Origin: an uncultured Bacteroidota bacterium | GTDB lineage: Bacteria; Bacteroidota; Bacteroidia; AKYH767-A; OLB10 | DNA length: 64,000 bases | Assembly: GCA_900696575.1 (NCBI GenBank) | Contig: CAADHD010000004.1 | Location: 27,201-91,200, forward strand | Reading direction: 5' to 3' | Part shown: positions 52,681 through 60,594 of the stretch, piece by piece | How positions within the stretch are numbered: position 1 is the stretch's first letter | Layout of the letters: each line of letters starts with the position of its first letter | The notes under the pieces: model-generated | The model's input: the letters and a program-made list of their open reading frames with translations, nothing else | What the model was told of the DNA's origin: nothing | Databases searched by the model: none | Translations under genes and position numbers: made by a program

Positions 52681-52696
52681 TACGTGCCAGCACGTA
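52681..52696. promoter_or_regulatory. 16-base palindrome between the propeller and response-regulator genes
   Basis: TACGTGC-CA-GCACGTA, a perfect dyad with two-base spacer, eight bases after the response-regulator stop. It may be an operator for the propeller run or a short terminator hairpin for the regulator gene; its T-tract is weak. Confidence 0.4.
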
Positions 52697-52703
52697 GGGA
52701 TGG

Positions 52704-53348
52704 TTAAATCAGCTTGTGCTCCATCGCATATTTAATCAAGCCGACAATATTCTTCGTATTCGTTTTCCGGAAAATATTTTTACGGTGTGTTTCCACTGTA
52801 CGTTCGCTGATGAATAGCGATTCGGCAATCATGGCATTGCTGTATTCCTGTGCAATAAGTTTTATGATTTCTTTTTCGCGCGGAGTGAGGTGTGCTTTTT
52901 CTTCTTCTTCGCGTAATTTTTTCTGTTGCCGCAAGGCCATCAGCATGGCTGCAGCTGCTTCAGTACTGTAAAACATTTCACCGGAAGAAACTTTTTCCAG
53001 CGATTCTTTCAATTCTTTGCGTCCTGTGTTTTTCAATACATAACCCGAAATGCCTGCTGCTGTCATTTCTTCAATCATACCGGCATCACCTGACATAGTG
53101 AGGGCAATAATTTTTATGTGCGGATATTTTTTTTTCACTTCAGCAGTGAACTCTATGCCATTCATTCCGGGCATGCTGATGTCGGTAATAATAAAATCAG
53201 GTTTCAGGCTATCAATATACTTAATCGCTTCTGCTGCTGAGGTATAAGTTCCGGCTGTTTCAAAGTGATCATCATTTTCAAGCAATGATTGAAGCCCGTC
53301 TAATATCATGCGGTGATCATCCACCAAAAAAATCCGCTTCTTTTTCAT
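52704..53348 (-). CDS. NarL/FixJ-type response regulator
   Basis: A 214-residue response regulator. Receiver domain residues 1-125: acidic pair Asp10-Asp11 (FLVDDHRM), phosphoacceptor Asp56 (IITDISMPGMNG), the Thr/Ser switch (IIALTMSGD) and VLKN near the end. The C-terminal helix-turn-helix is of the LuxR type (LTPREKEIIKLIAQEYSNA, ISERTVETHRKNIFRK). It would bind DNA as a dimer when phosphorylated. Its start overlaps the sensor-kinase gene by four bases, so they form one two-component operon. The signal is unknown. Confidence 0.95.
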   Translation of the reverse strand: MKKKRIFLVDDHRMILDGLQSLLENDDHFETAGTYTSAAEAIKYIDSLKPDFIITDISMPGMNGIEFTAEVKKKYPHIKIIALTMSGDAGMIEEMTAAGISGYVLKNTGRKELKESLEKVSSGEMFYSTEAAAAMLMALRQQKKLREEEEKAHLTPREKEIIKLIAQEYSNAMIAESLFISERTVETHRKNIFRKTNTKNIVGLIKYAMEHKLI

Positions 53349-55309
53349 ACCGGCAAAGTAATGGCAGCAACAGTTCCGTTTCTGGTTTTTGAATCCATTT
53401 CTATTGCTCCATGAATCAATTTAAGTCGCGAGAGGATGTTATACCAGCCGTTTCCCTTCGAATTTTTCAATTCATCGGTATTAAATCCTTTTCCGTTATC
53501 TTCTACCATTAGTGTAAGGATTCTGTTTTCAACATTAGCCGAAATATGCACTTCGGTTGCTTCTGCATATTTGATAATGTTGTTAATGAGTTCCTGAACA
53601 ATCCGGTAGAGATGAATGGTTGCCTCCATTTTAATTTCGGGAATAGAGGGATCATGATCCAGGCTGAAACGGATACCGCTGGTGCGTTCCAGCCGATGAG
53701 TAAGTTCGTTTAATGCCGGAAATAAACCGGACTTTACCAGCAATGCTGGCATCATGTTGTATGAAATATTGCGCAATTCACGGCAACTTTCATCTATAGT
53801 TTCAAGCGTAGTTTTAATTTTCTGATGGTGGTTAGCTGAATCTGTTTCAATCGAAGCAAGGTTAATGCGGGCTGCTGAAAGCATGCTTCCCAGTCCGTCA
53901 TGCAATTCGGCAGCAATTCGTTTCTGTTCTTCTTCCTGAGTATTGATAATGGCTTTTAACCGCAGGCTTTCCTGCTTACGGATTACATCATTCAGCAAAC
54001 GTTGCTGGCGTAACTTTTTGCGGTTGTAAACAAAGAGCGAACCAAGCAAGGTGATACCTGTAATGCCTGAAATCAGATATATGAGATTCTGTTTACGGGC
54101 TATTTCAAGTTCCTTGGTTTCATTTTCTCTTACAAGCTGAAGGTTTTCTCTTTCAGCTTTTTCATTTCTGTATTTCGCTTCCATTTCGGCAATGTTGCGG
54201 CTGTTTTCTTCAGTTAAAACGGAATCAGTATAAACGTTATAATATTTTTCAGCTTCAAAAGCATTTTGAAAATCTTTTTTCTTTTCGTAGGCGGCAGCCA
54301 ATGTTTTGTATGAGTCTGCAATTGTTTTTTTAGCACCTATCTCGCGGCCAATAGAAACACTTTTATACAAAACACCAATTGCTTCGTCTTCGCGCTTCAT
54401 ACTCATCAAGGTGTTTCCCATTTCGTTCAGCGTATGGGCTAGCGCTTCGAGATTGCCGATTCGTTCATGAATTTCCACTGCTCGTTTCAAATAAACCAAA
54501 GCAGTGTCTCCTATCTCCTTTTCTGCGTAGTACATACCTAAGCCGGCCAGACAGGCAGCTTTGGTGTTGAGGTTCCCGGTTTCACGGCAAACATTTACTC
54601 CTTCTGTGAAATAATAAAATGCTTTCTCCCAATCGCATTTCCTCAGCCAGGCATTCCCAAGGTTGGCAAAAACTTCGGGGACCGAATAAATATTACCCAG
54701 CCCTTTATTTACCTCCATGTATTTGTTGAAATACTCAATGGCTTTATCAAATTCCTTCATGCCCATATAGACATCACCAATGTTGACGTAACTCTGTGCA
54801 ATGTGCTGAGCAGAACCGGAACAGGATTCTTCAATGCGCAGCGACTGGATAAAATAATCCATGGCTTTCTGTAAATTGCCCTGATAAAGATGATTGGCGC
54901 CAATGTTATTTAGCACAGCTGCCACACCCAAAGTATCATGCATTTGTTCCCTCACCTTTTTGCATTCAAGGTAGTCTTTTTCTGCCTGATCGAAATTTCC
55001 TTGAATGGTATTCATGATTCCGTTTAGAATATATCCTTTGGCAATTCCGAAGAGATAATTCTGCTTGTTTGATGCTTTTAACGCATCATCAGTCAGTTGA
55101 TGGAATTTTTCAGGATCAGAGTCGCGGTAATGCCAGGCTAAATCATATAGGTATCGGATGCGCAGCGTATCGTGAGGAGCCGATTGTATAAGAGCAGTAA
55201 GGCTGTCAACTACTTTCTGGTTCTGTGCCCGAATATCCTTCTCCATAAGGATAGAAAGAATGGCTATCATCCAGATTATTTTAACATTCAATCGTAGCGG
55301 AGGCAGCAT
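53345..55309 (-). CDS. TPR-containing sensor histidine kinase (HisKA_3 type)
   Basis: A 654-residue sensor. The N-terminal signal segment leads to about nine TPR repeats (residues about 75-360, including AAVLNNIGANHLYQGNLQKA and YVNIGDVYMGMKEFDKAIEY), then one membrane helix near residue 410 (LIYLISGITGITLLGSLF) and a coiled-coil. The HisKA_3 kinase has its phosphoacceptor at His470 (AAELHDGLGSMLSAA), with an ATPase domain (ELINNIIKYAEA, EDNGKGFN). The TPRs would be periplasmic or outside. It pairs with the overlapping response-regulator gene. Regulated targets may be the genes on either side. Confidence 0.94.
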   Translation of the reverse strand: MLPPLRLNVKIIWMIAILSILMEKDIRAQNQKVVDSLTALIQSAPHDTLRIRYLYDLAWHYRDSDPEKFHQLTDDALKASNKQNYLFGIAKGYILNGIMNTIQGNFDQAEKDYLECKKVREQMHDTLGVAAVLNNIGANHLYQGNLQKAMDYFIQSLRIEESCSGSAQHIAQSYVNIGDVYMGMKEFDKAIEYFNKYMEVNKGLGNIYSVPEVFANLGNAWLRKCDWEKAFYYFTEGVNVCRETGNLNTKAACLAGLGMYYAEKEIGDTALVYLKRAVEIHERIGNLEALAHTLNEMGNTLMSMKREDEAIGVLYKSVSIGREIGAKKTIADSYKTLAAAYEKKKDFQNAFEAEKYYNVYTDSVLTEENSRNIAEMEAKYRNEKAERENLQLVRENETKELEIARKQNLIYLISGITGITLLGSLFVYNRKKLRQQRLLNDVIRKQESLRLKAIINTQEEEQKRIAAELHDGLGSMLSAARINLASIETDSANHHQKIKTTLETIDESCRELRNISYNMMPALLVKSGLFPALNELTHRLERTSGIRFSLDHDPSIPEIKMEATIHLYRIVQELINNIIKYAEATEVHISANVENRILTLMVEDNGKGFNTDELKNSKGNGWYNILSRLKLIHGAIEMDSKTRNGTVAAITLPV

Positions 55310-55450
55310 GTTTTTAAATCAGAAAATCAATGATGATATAAGAATGCAAATGAAGTTAAGAGTATTCACAATTGTTAAGAGCATTTATCGGAAACATGAA
55401 CAAATCTAAAACTATTTAATAATCTGCTTATCCTGCGCTAAGATTGGGTT

Positions 55451-55468
55451 AACACTGCAGAGAGTGTT
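55451..55468. promoter_or_regulatory. Inverted repeat overlapping a promoter-like box
   Basis: AACACT-gcagag-AGTGTT, a perfect six-base dyad. The last arm and the following TG form GTGTTTTG (six of eight to TAnnTTTG), nine bases upstream of the GTG at 55477. A repressor or activator site is plausible. Confidence 0.35.
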
Positions 55469-55476
55469 TTGCACCT

Positions 55477-56067
55477 GTGAAAATCAGTACAGTTGTTATT
55501 TTATTTGCTTTAACAGCAGTTTTATCATCATGCCTGAAAGACCGCAGTTTTGCCCCTCCTGAACCTGCCGGGCCGGGGCCGGGTGGCAAAGACAGTATTG
55601 TTTACGGCACACTGGTAGTGAACGAGTTTCTTGCCCGTGGATCTACGTTTTACAATGAATTAGTGCCTCCGGGTACGATTGGTGGCGGTGCAGACTGGAT
55701 TGAAATTTTCAACACCACTTACGATACCATTTTAATGGAAGCCAACCGGTGGTACATTACTGATTCACTTGGCGATAACAAAAAGTATGAGTTGCCCGAA
55801 TTGGCCATCAACCCGCGAAGCTTTCTGATTGTATGGGCCGATGGTTTTGATACGGTCATCACTCAGATTCATGCCAGTTTCGGCTTAAATAAAGACGGGG
55901 AAGACCTTGCATTGTTTTACAAACGGCCTGCTGACGATGTTATTATTCCAATAGACACGCTCACTTTCGGGATGCAGCAAAGCGGAGTTTCATTCGGGCG
56001 ATTGCCTGACGGAAGTACTAACTGGTCGTTTTTTTCTTCTCCAACACCCGGAAGCGCCAATCAATAA
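55477..56067 (+). CDS. Lamin-tail-domain lipoprotein
   Basis: A 196-residue protein starting at a GTG (55477). The signal peptide ends VLSSC (Cys19 lipidated) and is followed by a Pro/Gly linker. The rest is a lamin-tail domain: GTLVVNEFLARGSTFYN, DWIEIFNTTYD, NKKYELPELAINPRSF, LIVWADGFD, NKDGEDLALFYK and GRLPDGSTNWSFFSSPTPG. The closing FSSPTPGSANQ is typical. LTD domains bind other surface molecules or DNA; the function here is unknown. It probably anchors to the outer membrane. Two bases separate it from the SdiA-regulated-type gene, so the three genes 55477-57898 are likely one operon. Confidence 0.87.
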   Translation: MKISTVVILFALTAVLSSCLKDRSFAPPEPAGPGPGGKDSIVYGTLVVNEFLARGSTFYNELVPPGTIGGGADWIEIFNTTYDTILMEANRWYITDSLGDNKKYELPELAINPRSFLIVWADGFDTVITQIHASFGLNKDGEDLALFYKRPADDVIIPIDTLTFGMQQSGVSFGRLPDGSTNWSFFSSPTPGSANQ

Positions 56068-56069
56068 AA

Positions 56070-56783
56070 ATGAAAAAGCACTTGCTGATTTTATTTCTGC
56101 TTGCAGGGTTGTTCAGTCAATCTGCAAAATCGCCATTTATCAAACCCTTTAAAACAGTAAGACTGGAACTGGCAGAACCTTCGGAGATTGTAAGTCTTGG
56201 CAGAGACCGTTTTATTGTACTTGCCAATAAAGGATTTATTTACGAAATCAACACGGAGGGCAAAGTAATCCGAAAAGCTGAAACAACCGGTTATGATCTG
56301 GAGGGAGCCTGCAGTGTAAAAGACAAACTTTATGTTACCGATGAAAGCCTGAGACAGGTTATGATTTTTCAATCGCATGATTTGTCGTTTGTGGAAACGC
56401 GGCAGTTGCAGTACCATGGTCCCCGCAACCTCGGGTTTGAAGCCATCACATACAACCCCGAAGCCGGGATATTTCTGCTGGCTACAGAAAAAAATCCTCA
56501 ACTCATTATTGAGTATTCCAATCATTTCATTCAGGGAAAACAGGTTTCCATAAAGGGCATCAATGAAATAAGCGCTCTTGATTACCTGAAAGGACACCTG
56601 TACATTCTGAGCGATGAGCAGAATACCGTTTTTAAAGTTAATCCCAAGAACTACACCATCACTCAGTCATGGAAACTGCCTGTCATAAATCCTGAAGGAA
56701 TCTGTTTTACGGATGAGGGCGATATGGTGATTGTAAGCGATGATATGGGCAAAATGTTCTTTTTTAAAAATCCTGAATTATGA
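56070..56783 (+). CDS. SdiA-regulated-domain beta-propeller protein
   Basis: A 237-residue protein with a signal peptide ending SQS-type residues. It has a propeller of the SdiA-regulated family (PF06977): LELAEPSEIVSLGRDRFIVL, KGFIYEINTEGKVIRKAE, YDLEGACSVKDKLYVTDES, GPRNLGFEAITYNPEAGIF, ISALDYLKGHLYILSDEQN and INPEGICFTDEGDMVIVSDD. In E. coli the YjiK relative is poorly characterised. The family is distantly related to phytase-like propellers, but no catalytic calcium site can be claimed. It overlaps the next porin gene by four bases. Confidence 0.88.
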   Translation: MKKHLLILFLLAGLFSQSAKSPFIKPFKTVRLELAEPSEIVSLGRDRFIVLANKGFIYEINTEGKVIRKAETTGYDLEGACSVKDKLYVTDESLRQVMIFQSHDLSFVETRQLQYHGPRNLGFEAITYNPEAGIFLLATEKNPQLIIEYSNHFIQGKQVSIKGINEISALDYLKGHLYILSDEQNTVFKVNPKNYTITQSWKLPVINPEGICFTDEGDMVIVSDDMGKMFFFKNPEL

Positions 56784-57898
56784 AGAAGTTTTTCTCATTC
56801 ATGATTTTATTGCTGACGGCATATCCTTCCTCATCTCAGTTTACGCTTTACCGCGGCAACAGCGTAATGGAGTTTTCGGGGTATGTAACTACCTTTTACA
56901 ATTACCGCTTTTATTCCGAAGGGGAAACCGATAAAAAGAAAAACCGTTTTGCACTGGATTATGCCGTATTCCGTATAGATGGTGTGCATAAGAAAGTGTG
57001 GAATTATCAGTTGCAGATAAACAATGCAGCTTTGTTTGATAAAGAAACCAGCGATGGATTTATCATGCAGGCCGATGTGGCTTATAACACTTTGAACGAC
57101 CGGCTTTCGATAGATGTGGGCTTTAATAAAGTCCCGTTTTCAAGGTCATCGCTCATTCCGAACGTAGAATCTCCTTTTCTGCAACGTCCGCAAATGGCGC
57201 GTGGCGGTGTGTTTAACAGGCGCGATGCCGGGGTTACCCTCCGTTACGCTGTATTCAATAAACTGATTAACCTTTATGCCGGGGCTTATACAGGCATGGG
57301 GCCCGAAAGTCTTTCGGGAGAAAATGATGAAAGCGGAAATCTTGAATGGGCAGGCCGTGCCGAATTATCCTATCCTGCCCGTTACAGACATAAGGAAGTT
57401 GATTTGACCGATATCCCTCTGCCGGTAATAACGGTTGGCTTCAATGCCCGTCATGCAGAAAAGAAAACCACTTCCGGTATTGATTACCCGTATCAAACAT
57501 TAAAAGGCAAAAAACTTGGTTATGGCAGTGATGTAAGCGCTATGTGGAGAGGAGTTACGGTTTCAGCAGAAGTGCTGCGGTTTAAGATGACCCCTGAAGA
57601 ATCCTTGTTGCTTTACGGAAAACCAACAGAGTACTTTATGGCTGGCGGAGTGATGGTGGCTATCAACTATTATTTGAAACCATTGAAGTCAGTTTTAGCA
57701 GTTAGGTATGATGAATTTAACCCGCATGACTTATTGAAAGGGGATAAAGAAGCTACGCTTTCTTTCGGATACAATTACCTGTTCGACAGCATGAGGGCTG
57801 CCATGAAGGTTCATTACTTCAAACGGTTAAAAGATGAGGATGCCGTTAAAGTATGGAATGAAGATCAGCTACGGATAGCCCTGCAACTTCAATTTTGA
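56780..57898 (+). CDS. OprO/P-like phosphate-selective-type porin
   Basis: A 372-residue barrel protein with signal peptide ending SSS. It starts NSVMEFSGYVTTFYNYRFY and RFALDYAVFRIDGVHKKVWNYQLQ-type strands. DVGFNKVPFSRSSLIPNVES follows, with a basic loop FLQRPQMARGG, and the terminal strand is LRIALQLQF. Barrel type and the Arg-rich FxxPQ loop resemble the OprO/OprP (PF07396) anion-selective porins that take up phosphate or polyphosphate, though the selectivity cannot be proved from sequence. It overlaps the propeller gene by four bases, so one operon with the LTD lipoprotein. Confidence 0.85.
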   Translation: MKKFFSFMILLLTAYPSSSQFTLYRGNSVMEFSGYVTTFYNYRFYSEGETDKKKNRFALDYAVFRIDGVHKKVWNYQLQINNAALFDKETSDGFIMQADVAYNTLNDRLSIDVGFNKVPFSRSSLIPNVESPFLQRPQMARGGVFNRRDAGVTLRYAVFNKLINLYAGAYTGMGPESLSGENDESGNLEWAGRAELSYPARYRHKEVDLTDIPLPVITVGFNARHAEKKTTSGIDYPYQTLKGKKLGYGSDVSAMWRGVTVSAEVLRFKMTPEESLLLYGKPTEYFMAGGVMVAINYYLKPLKSVLAVRYDEFNPHDLLKGDKEATLSFGYNYLFDSMRAAMKVHYFKRLKDEDAVKVWNEDQLRIALQLQF

Positions 57899-57916
57899 AA
57901 ATTTTAATATGTCAAT

Positions 57917-58768
57917 ATGAAAACAACCATTACCATTTTACTTGCTTCTGCAGGGATGATCGCATCTGCCTTCTTCTCCATGGCGCAATCAACCCTGCAC
58001 ACTCAAAATTTTGACGGTGTGGCTACGCCCGCTTTACCCAACGGATGGACTACCACCACCAATTTCGGTACAGGCTGGAGAACAGACAGCAGTAATGCTT
58101 CTGCAGGTTATTCCGGTGCTTCGGGGTTAATTAATTGTTTTATCCGAAATTCCGATTCGAGCGGAACCTATTCTTTGCTATCGCCCGTTTTCAACACAGT
58201 AGGGTACACGAATCTTTCCATTTTGTTTGCATCCCGTGTTTCTAATAATTTTCCATTGTCAGGCAGCGCAGTGCCGGCTTTGGAATACACTATCAATGGC
58301 GGACAAAACTGGTTGAATATTCCTTATCTGGAAAATAACGCCAACAGTACCTGGGCATTGGTGAATGGCGGATTCAGAATTGATTTGCCACCCACAGCCG
58401 AAAATCAGCCTGCTTTGCAATTCAGGTGGAGGGTAACCATTGTAAACAATTCGCAGGGGACATACCGTTTAGACGATTTCGATTTTCAGGGAACCAATAC
58501 CTCCGGCATCAGCGAAATGATTTATGGTAAAGGTTTGAAATTATTTCCGAATCCTGCAGCAGGTGGAATAGTCAGCATCTCTTTTCCTGACTTGTTCAAT
58601 GGTAACCAGGTTCAGATATCTGATGCAGAAGGAAGAATTATTGAAAATTTCACTACGGATAAAAGAAGTTTCGAATGGAGTATTGATAATATGGAACAAG
58701 GCTTTTATCATGTCAAAGCCATTGACAAAAATGGCTATGCATTGGTGAACAAACTCTTAATTCAGTAA
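57917..58768 (+). CDS. T9SS type A secreted protein
   Basis: A 283-residue protein with a signal peptide ending MAQ. Residues 25-190 form a beta-sandwich like the cleaved-adhesin/MAM-type domain (TQNFDGVATPALPNGWTTTT, WLNIPYLENN, RFRW-type strands and YRLDDFDFQG). Residues about 205-283 are a T9SS type A sorting domain (LKLFPNPAAGGIVSI, ISDAEGRI, GFYHVKAID). It would be exported and attached by the T9SS. It has no enzyme motif. It lies 18 bases after the porin gene and may be in the same transcript. Confidence 0.88.
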   Translation: MKTTITILLASAGMIASAFFSMAQSTLHTQNFDGVATPALPNGWTTTTNFGTGWRTDSSNASAGYSGASGLINCFIRNSDSSGTYSLLSPVFNTVGYTNLSILFASRVSNNFPLSGSAVPALEYTINGGQNWLNIPYLENNANSTWALVNGGFRIDLPPTAENQPALQFRWRVTIVNNSQGTYRLDDFDFQGTNTSGISEMIYGKGLKLFPNPAAGGIVSISFPDLFNGNQVQISDAEGRIIENFTTDKRSFEWSIDNMEQGFYHVKAIDKNGYALVNKLLIQ

Positions 58769-58845
58769 GTCAATGACCAGTATTAACATTGAGTTAAAGT
58801 TCAAATAACAAAATAGCTTTAGGTTCGCAGCACAGAACCTGTTAA

Positions 58846-60507
58846 ATGCGATTGTTATTTATAGTATGTTTTTCAACACTTTGGCTCAATACATTCGGCC
58901 AAAGCGTTGTGATAAACGGCTACATAAACTTTAGCGATTTCCGTGATGAATGGACAGAACTGGTAGTAACCGGTGATAATGTGGATATGCGTAACTGGAC
59001 TATTCGCGATAATAACGGCTCTCAAACTTCCTGGCAAACTCCGGTACGGTTCAATAACATTGCTTTCTGGCAGCACATGCGCAGAGGTACAGTCATCATG
59101 TTGTGGTATCGGCAGTTGTCATCATTGGGTGTTGCTCACCCGACAGATGCCGATGCTTCTGACGGATACATTGAGCTTGATTTACAAAACACGGCTTATT
59201 TTAACGGAGGCGATTTCAGTACCAACAATACCATGAACCTGAACGCAACCAGCGACATGGTTCAAGTTAGGAATGCCGGCAATGTGCATATTCATGTATT
59301 GGGACATGGAACCACACCCGGTTCAAACTGGACTGCTTTACCTTCTCCAAAACTGAATCATGCTAACTCAACGGCTAATGGCGATGCAATCTATGTTTGT
59401 CCCGGCTCGGTGCTGAGCGAATATGACGGCCCGTCAGGAACTACTTTAACCTCACGAAACAATACGACTATCACTTTTGGTTTGCCAAATACCTGTCTTG
59501 CCTCCATTGGCGGCAACCGAACTTTCTGGCGTGCTTTGAGGCAACCCGATATGACCGCTCAAACGGTTTTTCCTTCCTCTGTCATTCCAGGCACACCGGG
59601 TAGCATTACCTTTAACTGGACTGCTGCTACCGATCCATATCCGGCCGACAATACCATTGGCTATTTGATTTTGAGAAATACGGTTAACAGCTTCCCGACA
59701 GTCCCTTTTGACGGGACTTCTTATACCATTGGCAGTGTGCTGGGCGGAGCCACCGTTGTTGGCCAAATTAACAACTCCGCCATTACCTCTTTTACCGACA
59801 ACTCGGTTATGAACGGCAACAGTTATTATTACAGGGTATATGCTTTCCGGTACGGCATTGATAACTTTAACGGCAACAGTTACGATAACGCCCGCGGCAG
59901 AGCTTACAACGAAACCAATTTTGTATTTGTTGACTGGCCTACTCCCGGTTCTCCCTTGCCGGTTCAGCTTTTATCCTTTTCAGCTAAACCCGTTAAAGAA
60001 AAAGTATGGCTTACATGGAGTACCCTTTCAGAACTAAACAACAGTCATTTTCTTATTGAGAAAAGTATAAATGGTAAAGAGTTTTCTTTTCTGGCTAAAG
60101 TTAACGGAAATGGAACTACTTCGCAGCAGCAATGGTATTTTGCGGAAGACTTAAACCCGTTCAACCCTGTAACTTTTTACCGACTGACACAGATAGATTT
60201 TGACGGAACACAGCGGCAATCGAAAATAATTTCGGTTACCCTGCTTTTACCCGAATCCTTTGTGGTTTCTGTTAGTCCTAATCCTGCTCAGGAAGAAGCG
60301 TGGCTCTCGGCTGCCAGTGCAGAAGAATCTGCGCTCGAAATCATCATTACTGATATCAGAGGCCGGATTGTTTATTACGAAACAAAATTTCTTCAGAAAG
60401 GAATGAATACTTTCAGAATTGACCTGAACGGAATGGATTCCGGAATTTACTTTGTGACTACACGAAATGGATGGATGGTAAAATCCACAAAACTGATTCG
60501 TCAGTAG
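58846..60507 (+). CDS. T9SS type A secreted protein with lamin-tail-like and Fn-III-like domains
   Basis: A 553-residue protein with a signal peptide ending TFGQ. Residues 20-170 form a lamin-tail-like domain (VVINGYINFSDFRDEWTEL, NWTIRDNNGSQTSWQ, YIELDLQNTAYF). Residues about 250-365 include a fibronectin-III-like region (GSITFNWTAATDPYPADN, NSYYYRVYAFRYG). Residues about 385-470 are another beta domain (PVQLLSFSAKPVKEKVWLTW, VTFYRLTQIDFDGTQRQ). The end is a T9SS domain (VSVSPNPAQEEAWLSA, IIITDIRGRIVYYE, GIYFVTTRN). It looks like a surface adhesin or nuclease-adjacent protein, though no nuclease motif was seen. Confidence 0.88.
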   Translation: MRLLFIVCFSTLWLNTFGQSVVINGYINFSDFRDEWTELVVTGDNVDMRNWTIRDNNGSQTSWQTPVRFNNIAFWQHMRRGTVIMLWYRQLSSLGVAHPTDADASDGYIELDLQNTAYFNGGDFSTNNTMNLNATSDMVQVRNAGNVHIHVLGHGTTPGSNWTALPSPKLNHANSTANGDAIYVCPGSVLSEYDGPSGTTLTSRNNTTITFGLPNTCLASIGGNRTFWRALRQPDMTAQTVFPSSVIPGTPGSITFNWTAATDPYPADNTIGYLILRNTVNSFPTVPFDGTSYTIGSVLGGATVVGQINNSAITSFTDNSVMNGNSYYYRVYAFRYGIDNFNGNSYDNARGRAYNETNFVFVDWPTPGSPLPVQLLSFSAKPVKEKVWLTWSTLSELNNSHFLIEKSINGKEFSFLAKVNGNGTTSQQQWYFAEDLNPFNPVTFYRLTQIDFDGTQRQSKIISVTLLLPESFVVSVSPNPAQEEAWLSAASAEESALEIIITDIRGRIVYYETKFLQKGMNTFRIDLNGMDSGIYFVTTRNGWMVKSTKLIRQ

Positions 60508-60594
60508 TCTTCTATTTAGCTTTCTCTTAATACCTCAATAAACTTCCTTTAATGGTTCTTTGGGATTGTTGCATTAAGAAAAACTATTTCACTT

